Below, one piece after another: positions 22,846-34,320 of a stretch of DNA of 64,000 bases. The DNA lies in assembly GCA_035610835.1 (NCBI GenBank), contig CM069455.1, forward strand, positions 48,630,868 to 48,694,867, in the 5' to 3' direction. The notes beneath the pieces were generated by a model, which saw only the letters and a list, made by a program, of their open reading frames with translations, had not been told where the DNA came from and searched no databases. Origin of the DNA: Ophiura sarsii. Its lineage: Eukaryota; Echinodermata; Ophiuroidea; Amphilepidida; Ophiuridae. Made by a program: the position numbers and the translations under genes. The number at the start of each line of letters is the position of its first letter. Position 1 is the stretch's first letter.

Positions 22846-23057
22846 ATGTGGCTAGTCGCATCAAAAAGGACATGTTGTCGGCAAACACAGTTTTGAAAAA
22901 GCCAATAAAGTTAATGAAATATAAAGAAAATAAAAGTAAAACATCCTTCAACAAGGTATAATTTTAAAGCTTAGAATGTGCTCCTTCAGCTTATATGTGT
23001 AACTCAAATTGGAGTCTTGCCTCCAACATGTCCATTTTTATGTGACGGGTCATATAT
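22846..23057. mobile_element. TATGTGACC-family element, copy 3
   Basis: Begins TATGTGGCTAGTCGCATCAA and AAAGGACATGTTGTCGGC; ends CTCCAACATGTCC plus TGTGACGGGTCATATA. It matches 7387-7644. Confidence 0.8.
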
Positions 23058-23770
23058 TAAAGCAGTCCATTTAAATTTAAATGATATTTATTTTCAAATA
23101 GGCAGCACATGAGGGCAGCAGAATGGGTGACATGCTCTCAGTAAGTCAAATTTTCCAGTGGTATTACCAAACTAGTCTCGTAAACCAACCAGCGCGCACA
23201 AAATCTCTCTCTAATTCAATGCATTATATTTGTATTGGAATTTTAGTTGGTATACGTACATGTATGCACTAACAGCATCATTTGCTTTATTTTTTTATAT
23301 GTATAGAATTGTGTCCGCCAATTATGATCATTTAGTTATTTTGTATAGTAATACTTTGTATATGTTAATGTAAAATAATTTTGTTATACATGTAAGCCAG
23401 CATCATTTGAAACTCTAGGTCGTAAAAATGGTGATCATAAGAATGTTTCAATCAGATTTTGGAGCTTAAAATCAAACTCAAATTGAAAGTTTATCTGTTT
23501 TTGTAATAATATAATTTGAAGTTAAACTTTGTTCACAACACAACATCGCTGTTCCATCAAAACCTTGTATCTCCATCCGGCCCCTGTATAAAGTAATACT
23601 TCCTTTGTATAGCTTTTGGGCAGTTTGCTTTGAATCATGTTCAAGGAGCAAAAATACATCTGTGAAAACCATGTAAATATGCTCTATCCATTTGAGCATG
23701 TCTTAATCCTAACTCTATTTCACCACACGGCAACAGAATTTTTTTCCGACACCCAAAATTCACCAGAAAG
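23058..23770. other. No gene seen
   Basis: AT-rich sequence with short frames only, and no recognisable repeat ends. Confidence 0.4.
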
Positions 23771-23852
23771 GTCACCCCGATCCCCCCTGGATTTGAACCA
23801 CGGACCTCCAGCATCAGGGCCCAGATCCTAGCCACTACACCACGGCTCCCAG
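23770..23852 (-). repeat. tRNA-like SINE head
   Basis: The minus strand contains an A-box-like GGTGTAGTGGCTAGGATC and a B-box-like GGTTCAAATCC at tRNA spacing, resembling a tRNA-Glu/Asp-derived sequence. The cloverleaf is not clean and the following sequence looks like a repeat tail, so a SINE is favoured over a working tRNA gene. Confidence 0.6.
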
Positions 23853-24291
23853 TCGACACTCGGCGAGTATATTCGCCTCGTTATATAGCATGGGTCCGTT
23901 TTGTAGCCAAAAAACCTGCACGCCGGGTTATAGAAACACTTTTTCCGCACAGTTGCCGTATGGTGTAGTAGAGTTAGGGTTATGCAACGCTTCCTATGAA
24001 TAAGGCAGTGTCATAGCCTACAATCTGAAGGGTCAGTAAAACATACAAGGTTTTGACAGAACAGCAATGACGAGTTACATTGCTGATAACAAGTGTAGCC
24101 ACATTTGAAAATCCCAAGTACATCTCATCTTGCATCTGATGAACACTAGTTTAACTTTCAAATAGGAAATCTCAAACTCTTTTCTGTTTTGATCTTGTTG
24201 TGTAGATGAAACTGAAACTGTAAATAAACATTGTGATCATAAAATATTTGTTGTCTTGTTTGCTTATGAGTATAAAAAAGTGAAGAGTTTC

Positions 24292-25500
24292 GATGCAATT
24301 TGAGATCAAGTGGAAATAGTATGCAATTTGAAATCAAGTGGAAATAGTATGCAATTTGAGATCAAGTGGAAATAGTATGCAATTTGAGATCAAGTGGAAA
24401 TAGTATGCAATTTGAAATCAAGTGGAAATAGTATGCAATTTGAAATCAAGTGGAAATAGTATGCAATTTGAAATCAAGTGGAAATAGTGTGCAATTTGAG
24501 ATCAAGTGGAAATAGTATGCAATTTGAAATCAAGTGGAAATAGTATGCAATTTGAAATCAAGTGGAAATAGTATGCAATTTGAAATCAAGTGGAAATAGT
24601 GTGCAATTTGAGATCAAGTGGAAATAGTATGCAATTTGAGATCAAGTGGAAATAGTATGCAATTTGAAATCAAGTGGAAATAGTATGCAATTTGAGATCA
24701 AGTGGAAATAGTATGCAATTTGAGATCAAGTGGAAATAGTATGCAATTTGAAATCAAGTGGAAATAGTATGCAATTTGAAATCAAGTGGAAATAGTATGC
24801 AATTTGAAATCAAGTGGAAATAGTATGCAATTTGAAATCAAGTGGAAATAGTATGCAATTTGAAATCAAGTGGAAATAGTGTGCAATTTGAGATCAAGTG
24901 GAAATAGTATGCAATTTGAGATCAAGTGGAAATAGTATGCAATTTGAAATCAAGTGGAAATAGTATGCAATTTGAGATCAAGTGGAAATAGTATGCAATT
25001 TGAGATCAAGTAGAAATAGTATGCAATTTGAAATCAAGTGGAAATAGTATGCAATTTGAGATCAAGTGGAAATAGTATGCAATTTGAGATCAAGTGGAAA
25101 TAGTATGCAATTTGAGATCAAGTGGAAATAGTATGCAATTTGAAATCAAGTGGAAATAGTATGCAATTTGAGATCAAGTGGAAATAGTATGCAATTTGAG
25201 ATCAAGTGGAAATAGTATGCAATTTGAGATCAAGTGGAAATAGTATGCAATTTGAGATCAAGTGGAAATAGTATGCAATTTGAGATCAAGTGGAAATAGT
25301 ATGCAATTTGAGATCAAGTGGAAATAGTATGCAATTTGAGATCAAGTGGAAATAGTATGCAATTTGAAATCAAGTGGAAATAGTATGCAATTTGAAATCA
25401 AGTGGAAATAGTATGCAATTTGAGATCAAGTGGAAATAGTATGCAATTTGAAATCAAGTGGAAATAGTATGCAATTTGAAATCAAGTGGAAATAGTGTGC
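24292..25500. repeat. 28-bp satellite, 43 copies
   Basis: The unit is GTATGCAATTTGARATCAAG plus TGGAAATA. I count 43 units with very low divergence: one position varies GAA/GAG, a few units start GTGTGC, and one has TAGAAA. Units 12-21 and 22-31 share a nearly identical order of variants, a 280-bp higher-order period. Twenty-eight is not a multiple of three and stops occur in the frames, so it is non-coding. Confidence 0.97.
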
Positions 25501-25550
25501 TTTACCATGTAGGTCTCACTCTCAAGCATCCATCAATTACATTCTATAGT

Positions 25551-26112
25551 TTGAGCAGTTCCAAATTGGCGAAGCCTTCTTACAGCAGCGAATGAATACA
25601 GAAAGACTGGTTGCGTTAAAGGTATATTATGTGATCTTTCCAGGGAACGCCCTCAACATCGAAAAAAAAATAGAAAGCAGATTTTCTTGCAGATTTACAT
25701 TTCTGATCATAAATCATGCATACATTCCAAGTTACAGGGCGATACGATTCTTAATTACTTCAAAATCATGGTTTTAGAGTGAAAATAAACTGTCGGAATC
25801 CCGACAGTTTATATTTTTCACTCTAAATTCACTCTAAAACCATGATTTTGAGGTAATTAGGAATCGTATCGCTCTGTAACTTGGAATGTATGTATGATTT
25901 ATGATCGGAAATGTAAATCTGCAAGAAAATCTACTTTCTAAAAAAGATTATGAATAGAGGGCGCTCTCTCGAAAAGATCACATAATATGCCTTAAAGGCA
26001 ACAAGCACACTGTGCAGCGTGCATGCAGCCAAAATTGTGTGCTTGTGGCCATAATCGTGCGCTTACGCTTGGATTGTTTTTTATGCGCAGAGAGATAAAA
26101 CCGAATATTTCT
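25551..26112 (+). mobile_element. MITE family 1, copy 3, split by a family 2 MITE
   Basis: The left part 25551-25620 (AGTTCCAAATTGGCGAAGCC) and the right part 25992-26112 (GCAACAAGCACACTGTGCAG ... ACGCTTGGATTG) together match copies 1 and 2. The right terminus after ATTTCTCG is lost. Confidence 0.85.
25621..25991. mobile_element. MITE family 2, copy 1 (nested, TTAAA duplicated)
   Basis: A palindromic element starting GGTATATTATGTGATCTTT and ending AAAGATCACATAATATGCC, flanked both sides by TTAAA (25616-25620, 25992-25996). The arms meet near 25797 at CTGTCGGAATCCCGACAG. A second copy is at 28672-28995. Confidence 0.9.
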
Positions 26113-26875
26113 CGCTTGAGAATATGGGCAGGTCACAATCTGATTGTACCAAAATCATCACTATTTTGGGCTAAAAAGTCAATAGAGAATCACTCTACAC
26201 TGTTACAGTAGTTGTTTTTTGAGCACGAAAAAGTGGCAATTTTGGCACATTCAGATTGTATCCCCAGGTTCTCAAGGAAGTTGCTGAGCACTGAAAGAAA
26301 TTTGATTGCTACAAATGGGGTATCATTAGAATAGAAAGAGAAACACATCAGCTTTTCATAGATAGGGAACACAATATGAAAACATTAGGAAATATCTGGA
26401 AAATTGGTGATTGAAAACAGTTTCCGAATTATTTTTAGGAGTTCTGCTTTGAGTTTAATGCGCTCTGCTGGACACCTCTAAAGGAATATCAAATTGATAA
26501 ATTATTTTAATTAATAAGATTTACTAATAATTTAAAGACAATAGAACTAGTATTTGAATAACTAAATGTGACTAATTACTAGTAAAATAATAAGTGACAT
26601 TGAATATGATTGATCAAACTTTGTTGTACATATTTATAACATCAAGATGTTGTTTTTTATGTTGTATTATTTGCCAACAACGGCAGTTGTGCTTGAATGT
26701 AGAAATGATAGGTTTGTACAGAAGTTAAGACAATGGTCAATGATCAGGTTGATGAAATGATTAAAACAAGTTGTTGATGAGTGAATCACAGCTGCAGTAC
26801 AGAATAGATTAGTAGCTCTGAGTAAATCATTTCTTCTTAACTCCAAACATAATTAAATTATAGTCAGTGACAAAT
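26113..26875. other. No gene seen; dispersed repeat
   Basis: 26113-26390 belongs to the family also at 19950-20100 and 63640-63900. The rest, to 26875, is AT-rich with nothing recognisable. Confidence 0.45.
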
Positions 26876-26950
26876 TTTCACAGACTATCCAGGATTTGAA
26901 CCTAGGACCTCTGGATGCTAGACCAGCGCTCTACCAACTGAGCTAATGAA
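26876..26950 (-). repeat. tRNA-like SINE head
   Basis: The minus strand carries TTAGCTCAGTTGGTAGAGCG (A box) and GGTTCAAATCCTGG (B box). The anticodon stem has only four good pairs and the acceptor ends do not pair well. It is therefore probably a SINE or a tRNA pseudogene. Confidence 0.6.
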
Positions 26951-27065
26951 TCAGAGATGGGGAAGAATGGTGAATATATTATCTATAGGCCTTCAGTTCA
27001 ATAATGTAGATTATTCGCCTGTTTGACTTGATTTGGTGCACTGTCCCCATTTCCTGTGAGATTGC

Positions 27066-27100
<35 letters not shown>

Positions 27101-28085
27101 CCTAAAGAAGGATAGGAAAAAAGAAGGGAGAAAAGAGGAAAGGAAAACAGTGGCGCTTATAGAATTTGAAGATGATGAGTTTTGGGGATGTGATAGATAT
27201 ATTATTAATGACCAAACGAATTGACTAACCGAAGCAGCCTACTCCCCGACATAGCCCAACATAAAAAAGCAATAGCAATTAATTTAACCCCAAAAAAGCC
27301 ATCAGCAGACGGGGACACGACCTAGACTAGTGCCACCAGTCCCCGAAGAGTCGTCCTGCGCCGTCTGAACAAAATTACCTACAATGCATAGCGCGGACTC
27401 CTCAACAGCGAACGCAGTGGAGCGTATTGTACGACTGGAGGATAAAGTCTAGACACGACCCGGGGGACACGAATGGCCGTAAATACTAAATGTTGAATCT
27501 CCGTTTCGTCAATGTAAAAATGGATTTTGATGTTGGCACTAAATTATTTCATCCTAAAACCGCTGGAGGTGCATAACCTAATGGTGTTGAATAACCAACT
27601 CCAGTATCAGTATCATTTTCGAATGATTATTTTCATAATTTAATTCGTCGTTAACCGTTTGTTTGTCCTTTACGCTCAAACACGTAACCTCGTAAATTCG
27701 TGAATGAGCCTATGGCCGGCATTGTCTGAAAAATGAGCAGCATATCGCCCGCCCTCACTGTTGTTGCAAACTTTTGACCAATAGCATACCGGTCCGTCCG
27801 TCCGGCGTCCGCGGGTATAATACAAATATAAAATGTTCGCGAGCTACGCACGCATTATGTCTATGCATATCACTCAATTATGACACAATTCATGTAAAAA
27901 GTTTTTTAAATCGCATGTTTTACGAACAGAGGGCGGGGGAGGGGGTGGTGCTGGCTGATTTAATCCAAAAGCTTGAAGGGGGCCCCTGAACCTACAGAGA
28001 TTGACAGATTAGACATGACATGAGCAGTGGCGTTTCCAAAGGAGCCGCACCCTTGACTATCATTCCAAGAAATACACCAATTCCG
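26951..28085. other. No gene seen; 30-base C run
   Basis: A C run at about 27068-27097 is followed by purine-rich sequence. 27200-27480 is more GC-rich and complex than its neighbours but shows no open frame or known motif. Confidence 0.4.
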
Positions 28086-28665
28086 GGAAAGGGTTTTATA
28101 CTTTATTCTATCACATTTCAAGGCGTCATTCGAGGGAAACGGAACCAAATAATTTATGTAGAAAAATAGTATGAAAAAAGTATGAACATTTGTTTTCGCG
28201 CGCTAAGTGCGTATAAATATGTCCAGAAATGTAATTCCAAAAGCATGATTTCAAACCAAAAATATACATTAATTACAGCCATAACTGAGTAATATAGAAA
28301 TAAAAAATGTTTTCTGGAGAAGGTATCCCAGCATTAAAGTTATTTGGGTAAAGAGTGGGGGATTACACATACCGGTATTCGGGGGAATTAAAGGGTTTTT
28401 GTACACTTTATTCTATCCCGAATTTCAAGGCGTCAAGTCGATAGGTGATCGAAACTAAATTCGTATACAAATAATATGAAAAAAGTGTGCGAGCACATCT
28501 GTCCAGAAATGTCATTCTAAAAGCCCATTTCAAACCAAAATATATATTAAATATAGCCAGAATTGTAGAGAGAAAAAAATCCCGCGCTACTCGCGTATTT
28601 GCAGGAAACAGGTAACACAGCCCTAAAGTCATTCGGGTCGGGGTGGGATCACCTTTATTCGGGGT
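28086..28665. repeat. Diverged tandem duplication, ~305-bp unit
   Basis: 28090-28360 and 28393-28640 share AGGGTTTT...ACTTTATTCTATC, TTTCAAGGCGTCA, ATATGAAAAAAGT, GTCCAGAAATGT and TTTCAAACCAAAA in the same order. Non-coding. Confidence 0.8.
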
Positions 28666-28671
28666 AGTAAA

Positions 28672-28995
28672 GGGATATTATGTGATATTTCCAGGGAACG
28701 CCCTAATCATCGAGAAAAAAATTGAAAGCAGATTTTCTTGCAGATTTACATTTCTGATCATAAATCATACATACATATTATTCCAAGTTACAAGTTACAG
28801 GGCGATCGATGCGATTCTTAATTTATGCTTCAAAATCATGGTTTTCGAGTGAAAATAAACTGTTGGGTTAACACGACAGTTTATATTTTCACTCTAAATT
28901 CACACTAAAACCATGATTTTGAGGTAATTATGAATCGTATCGCTCTGTAATTTGGAATGTATGTATGATTTATATATAATCTGATAATCAGAAAT
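28672..28995. mobile_element. MITE family 2, copy 2 (right end lost)
   Basis: Starts GGGATATTATGTGATATTTC and shares CAGGGAACGCCCT, GCAGATTTTCTTGCAGATTT and the central inverted CTCTAAATTC segment with 25621-25991. The right arm stops after GAAATG. Confidence 0.85.
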
Positions 28996-29334
28996 GTTCA
29001 CGAACATGTTATTGGAGGTCTGCAGACCTAATTTCAGTTCATAAGGCAAATTTTGCCTAACAATTCAGTTTTTAAGACACAATTTTGTATCGGAATTCTG
29101 TTCTCTAAGACCCCAATTTCGGCGACCGTTCAGTTCGGTAAGCCCCTGTTTTCAGACTGCCCAGCCGCAGACCCCCTACCATCTTCCAATTCGACCCGGC
29201 CGGGGAGAAAAGCACCCAGTGCAGTGGCGTAACTAGAGGGGGGAAAGGGCGCACACCCGGTCCCCTCCTGTCGTCTACTAACAAAAAATATTCGGTTATG
29301 CCCCCTGCTCACAGGCGCAGCCTGTTCTTCCACA

Positions 29335-29367
<33 letters not shown>

Positions 29368-29600
29368 GGGCCTTAGTTAGGGAGCAGTTCCATTTATACG
29401 CGATAAATTTATCGCGACTGTATCGGGGCCTGATATGTTTTGGACCCGATGTTTTTCAAGTTGATACGCGAAAAAATAGTCATCAGGCCCCGATAAAATA
29501 GACATCGGGGCCCGATACGAGGCCTCTGCCAACCCTGGGGTATGTTTAGCAAATAGAGCGGGACATTGTTTAGCAAATACACGAGGATAATACAATTTAC
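28996..29600. other. No gene seen; repeats and C run
   Basis: CAGTGCAGTGGCGTAACTAG near 29218 is a common transposon-end type in marine invertebrates. A 29-base C run lies at 29337-29365. 29400-29530 has mirrored CGGGGCCTGAT / ATCAGGCCCCG segments. Confidence 0.5.
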
Positions 29601-30964
29601 GTTAGGGATCACGTCAAAACTCGACCGCCAGGCAACCGCCGGTTACGGCCGGTTCCGCCCGGTTCTCACAAAACGTGTCGTCTGTTATAATATACACACA
29701 TAATGAGGTCAAATAGAACACTCTGGTGAACACAACCGGTTGATAGTGCCTCATCACACGCGTGAGCAATAAAATCTTGAAGTAATGGGCTCAGTTGACA
29801 ACCAGTACAATACAGCTATTGATTTTCGCTGGGGTTGGCTTTTTCAATCTGTTTATAGCTCAATTAACTTTTTATAATCAATACCGAAAGTCTAGAATGT
29901 TTTTTTTTTATAGAACGATTATAGAGAGAGCTATTATGACCGCAAAGTAACAGATTGATAGTGTAAATTGGTCCGGTTACAGCATTAAGTCAACCGGCAG
30001 TGGTTCAGTGTTGCTAGTCTACTGTAGTATACCTTTTTCCTTTTCTTTGTCACTCTATGAACATGTACCGATAGAGGGCTCACTCCCCATGGACCGCTCC
30101 CATCCTCTGATCTCACCCCCGGGAAAAAAGGTCTACTTGCATTGGATTGACCTCGTTGACCTCCGTATACTTTTACATTAGTGCTCGTCCAAAAATTGGA
30201 CGCATACGTAATGAGCAATTTGTTCGCGTGGGGTTCAAAATTAACCAATGGCAGACACGATAAATACGAAGTATATGAATATTTATGTACGTCTTCGCAG
30301 AGAGACGAATCTTGCTCACTTGATAAATTCAAAATGTCGATTTTCTGGCACTGTATAGCCGCCGTTTCGGTCTAAAATCACACTTTAGGGAGTTATCTTT
30401 GACATTGGTCCTCGCCCAAAATATGTTCCTCAGAGATATAGCTACATTTCCGCATATGTGACTATTTCCATGCTATTTCCTATCTTTCAATATCGTGTAA
30501 TAAAAAACCTTTTTACGTTTAAACAGAGACAAATAATTTGATCATTGTTTACGATAACTACAGACTCTTACACAGCCACAGAAATACCCCCTTCACGCGT
30601 TTCTAGATGTACAAACAGCAAATTCAATATTAGCGCGTTATGAAGGGGTGTGATACTATCGTGACGCATAAAAAGCATCGTCCCTAGTAATCCCTAGTGT
30701 GCTCAAGCACAGTTCTTTTGTAAATCCAATGCCAGTAGACCTTGTATTTGGTCGGTTCTCGGATGGGAAGTATCAGGGGGTGTAGTGTTCGATAATCAAA
30801 TGTGACAGTGAAATTATACAAGGCCGTACGAGTAGACTACAGTGTTGCATGCGCGAATATTCATTTATACCAGTAAAACATTTGACCTGAAAGAACCGGG
30901 CGGAACCGCCACCGGCGGTCAACGGGCGGTCAACGGGCGGTCGAGTTTTGACGTCTTCCCTAAC
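29601..30964. mobile_element. 1.36 kb element with ~30-bp inverted ends
   Basis: The left end is GTTAGGGATCACGTCAAAAC then TCGACCGCC; the right end is GGGCGGTCGAGTTTTGACGT then CTTCCCTAAC, its near reverse complement. CGGCGGTCAACGGGCGGTC repeats occur inside the right end. I see no transposase frame and no clear target duplication. Likely a non-autonomous DNA transposon. Confidence 0.65.
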
Positions 30965-31254
30965 AGTCCATAATCAATAACATTATCTCTAAAAACATGA
31001 AATGCTGAATTTGTACCTTACAACTAGAATAAATAGAACGAAGCTCTATTTACATACCGACCACTTATCTTTCGTTATAAACAAGCGGTAATACGCTACT
31101 CGATAAATAATCCTTTGCTTCTCGCAACTGTACGCGATAAAAATCTCATCGGCCGCCGGCCGGGGCCTGATAAAAAACTAGGGGAGAGAAGGAGGAGGCG
31201 AGGGGAGGAGAGGATGGGAGGGGAGGAGAGGGGGAAGGGAGGGGGAGGATCGAG

Positions 31255-31490
31255 GAGCAGGGGGGGGGGGCACTGACATTGGGGAAAAGGTATAGATATA
31301 ATACGGTATGTGCCGCGCTGAAGACCCCCTTTTTCACCCTCTGCTGCTAGTTCTTATGACCCCCTTTGAGCCTGCATCTTGATTGAAAATTCAAAAATCC
31401 CGAAATTTTGCGTTCCAAACCCCAATTCTTCGAACATTTTGCCTTCTTAAGCCCCAAATAAATCGCAAATTTGCGTTCTTGCTAATCAAA
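31255..31490. repeat. Dispersed repeat, copy 1
   Basis: GTGCCGCGCTGAAGACCCCC, TCTTATGACCCCC, AAAATTCAAAAATC and CCCCAATTCTTCGAACAT recur in the same order at 44840-45075. The stretch just before it, 31180-31270, is strongly G/A-rich. Confidence 0.85.
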
Positions 31491-32185
31491 ATTGAACCAT
31501 AGGCCAGTTCACAGTGTAACTAGTCAATAAAAAAATCATTTTGTACAGGCAAAGGTTTGTCCAATCAACTTGCAGTAAAATGACACACCTCTACTGACTG
31601 CTTTGTCTAAATGTTCATGACCTCAATTGACCCCAATTTTCAACCAATTATTGTGAGCTAACTGGTCGTACGATTTTAAAACTGAGTCAGTCAAAATTGA
31701 GTTTAATATCTCCTCTTTATGATTATGCTACTCATATAGGTCGACTTTTTTTGGTGGACAAGTTAACTTGGCCACCTTAGCTTTCAGATGAAAGGTCATA
31801 GGTCATTATTATTGTTTCAATTAGCTAGTGGTGACGTTAAACGTTACAATTATTGTATTTACTAAATAATGTAAATTGTATTATACATAAAGGAAGAAGT
31901 ATTGATAGAAAAACGAATCTTATCTGTGGTTTCATGCAATTTGAGCTTTTTAATACAGCCGGCAGTAGACTTTTGGTATAAAATGCTAAATATCGCCAAG
32001 GCGCCGCCAAATTCAGATTTTCAAGGCAAAATTAGTATTTTAATGATATTTTATAATATATGTGTCTATTACAATAAATAAAATGGTGTTTTGATGGACA
32101 TGTAGTTCAAATATCACATTTTAATAGTTTATTGAGTGGATAAACCAGACAGTCTCAATATTATTTTAACTTATGACTTCCAAAT
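31491..32185. other. No gene seen
   Basis: AT-rich, no long frame, no repeat ends recognised. Confidence 0.4.
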
Positions 32186-32189
32186 ACTT

Positions 32190-32270
32190 AATGACACCCC
32201 TGTGGTGTAGCGGCTGTTTCCTCCGGCTGTGGTGCATTGAACCTGGGTTCAATTCTGCTGGGGACCACAT
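32190..32270 (+). repeat. tRNA-like SINE head
   Basis: CTGTGGTGTAGCGGCTGTTT (A-box-like) and CTGGGTTCAATTC (B-box-like) lie at tRNA spacing on the plus strand, followed by T-rich sequence. SINE-like rather than a functional tRNA. Confidence 0.55.
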
Positions 32271-32498
32271 ATCTTTTTGTATAATATTGGTACTTTTTGA
32301 TGTTCCATTATATTAATTACTTACAATATCATTAGTTTGTTTATTAATGAGACTCTTTTTTTTATCTATTATTATTTTTTACTTTTTTGGTTCAATGAAT
32401 ATGTCATGAATATCACGATTTTCTTTTTTTTATTCGGCTGTTGTTATGTATGAACTTCATGAACTTATACAGTGTATTTATTCGTGATTTATCTTTAC

Positions 32499-33110
32499 AA
32501 AACGATTGACTACAAATTATCCTGGCGGTCCCAAGTTCGTGCCTTGGGAAATCCAAGTTATTTTGTGCACTTTTAAATTTGTCATTCGAATTTAAAATTA
32601 AATTATAAATAATGATATTTTTTCTTTCAATTCTTTTTCTTAACTTCACCATAATGATATAGGCCTAGCTCACAAACGTCTCGGTGATTTCCTTCCAGAA
32701 ACAACACACTGTGATCCTCTTGCCAACTTCCACAAAATTCAACAGATCCATTCCAAGTCCCCCCCCCCCCCCCCCCCCCCCCCCAATTTTTTAGAAGACC
32801 TTGTTACAAAACGATTGACTATTAGTATTATAATAATTATCCTGGCGCCCCGGGAAATCCAAGTTATTTTGTTGCATTTTTGAATTTGTCATAAATTACG
32901 TTTTTCTCGTAATTAATAAACATTGGAATTTAAATTAAATTATAAATTATGATATATTTTCTTTCAATTTTTTTTCTCTCCATAAACTTCACCACATAGG
33001 GCCTATCGCTCACATAACGTATCGGTGATTTCCTTCCAGAAACAACACACTAGTGATCCTCTTGCCGACTTCCACAAAATTCAACAGATCCATTCCAAGT
33101 CTTCTCATTA
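32499..33110. repeat. Tandem duplication of ~300 bp
   Basis: 32499-32760 and 32809-33105 share ACAAAACGATTGACTA, GGGAAATCCAAGTTATTTTG, GGTGATTTCCTTCCAGAAAC and AACAGATCCATTCCAAGTC. A 26-base C run separates the copies at 32759-32784. Confidence 0.9.
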
Positions 33111-34320
33111 TCCTTTTGACACTAAAAACACTTGTCCACCCAGTTTTTTAGAAGACCTTGTTTAGATTCAGTCGACTTTAAGTTCAAAATTGTGTGTTTT
33201 AAATGTTGAAAATGAACCCTCACTATACTCCCCACCATGGCAGTTAGTATTGATCCACTCAAGTGTCTATTCACAACCCAGCACCTATTGATGGAGGGAT
33301 TAAGAGCATGGTCGTAAAATTGATTTGACTTCACCGCTGCTGTGAGGTCAAGATTGGTTGACCTTCTGTTCACTATTTTTAAAATTATAACAACATTTAT
33401 TTTAATATTTTAATCATTGTTATGACTCTATATTGTTTATTCTTGTGAATTAAATATGCCCATAAATAATCATTTTTTACTTTATACTTGTACAAGTTAT
33501 GAATATTTTTTTGCTGTATTTAAATTGTAAAGTAATGAATATTGGTGTATGAGCATAGTAATTTCCAAATAATTTGTAAAAATCATTTACAAATAATGGC
33601 TCAATATTTTTCAAAAACCTTTGGCATGTATTTCATTTATACCTTTAACTGCAAAGTTTCAGATCCCTAACTGCCCCAGAAAGGGTTGAATTGATTTAAT
33701 TAAAATGTGCTTTTTTTAAGGTATCCATTCATATTGAATTGGGTGGGGGTAGAATTTTTTTTTTTTTTTTTTTTACTCATCAGGGGGTGAATTTTTTTTT
33801 CTCCAAAAACTTCCTACCCCCCCCCCCCCCTGAAAATCTAATGGTGCGTCCCTTAGCATGAGCCGTGTGTTTATGCATGAATTACCTACTGAAAACACGC
33901 ACGTCCCTCAAAATTGAAAAACTTTGGAAATACCCCTATCAAAAATGGACTCTCTCCATATGTACCATTCATTGAAAATACTCCATATGTACCATTACAT
34001 TCATTGAAAATACTTGTCAGCTCCATATATGGTAGGGATGACCTTCCTAAGATGACCTTTGTGTCCAGCATTCCACAATATTATTTTCTTCGAAAGTTAT
34101 GACTTTATGAATGAATTCTGGGCAATTTGCCATAAATCCTGAAATATTGGTCTGTTTTTTAAGCTGGACCTACCATATTGTAGCAGAAAGACTGGGCTTT
34201 CTTGTCACCAACTTCGTTTTAATGAACTTTGAGTGATACATGTAACAAATTCATCGAGAACTTCGACCAAGCAAAAGTTAATAAACACTCCGAAATCGAC
34301 GCACAGATGAATTCAACGGC
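33111..34320. other. No gene seen upstream of the transposase pseudogene
   Basis: AT-rich; T and C homopolymers near 33760-33835. No inverted ends pairing with sequence after 38897 were found by eye. Confidence 0.4.

Noticed and set aside
24292..25500. CRISPR-like regular repeat array
   Set aside because: Units are contiguous 28-bp tandem copies with no spacers, in an animal genome.
26876..26950. Functional tRNA gene (also 23770-23852 and 32190-32270)
   Set aside because: A and B boxes are present, but stems are poorly paired and no terminator or clean acceptor stem is seen. SINE heads are more likely.
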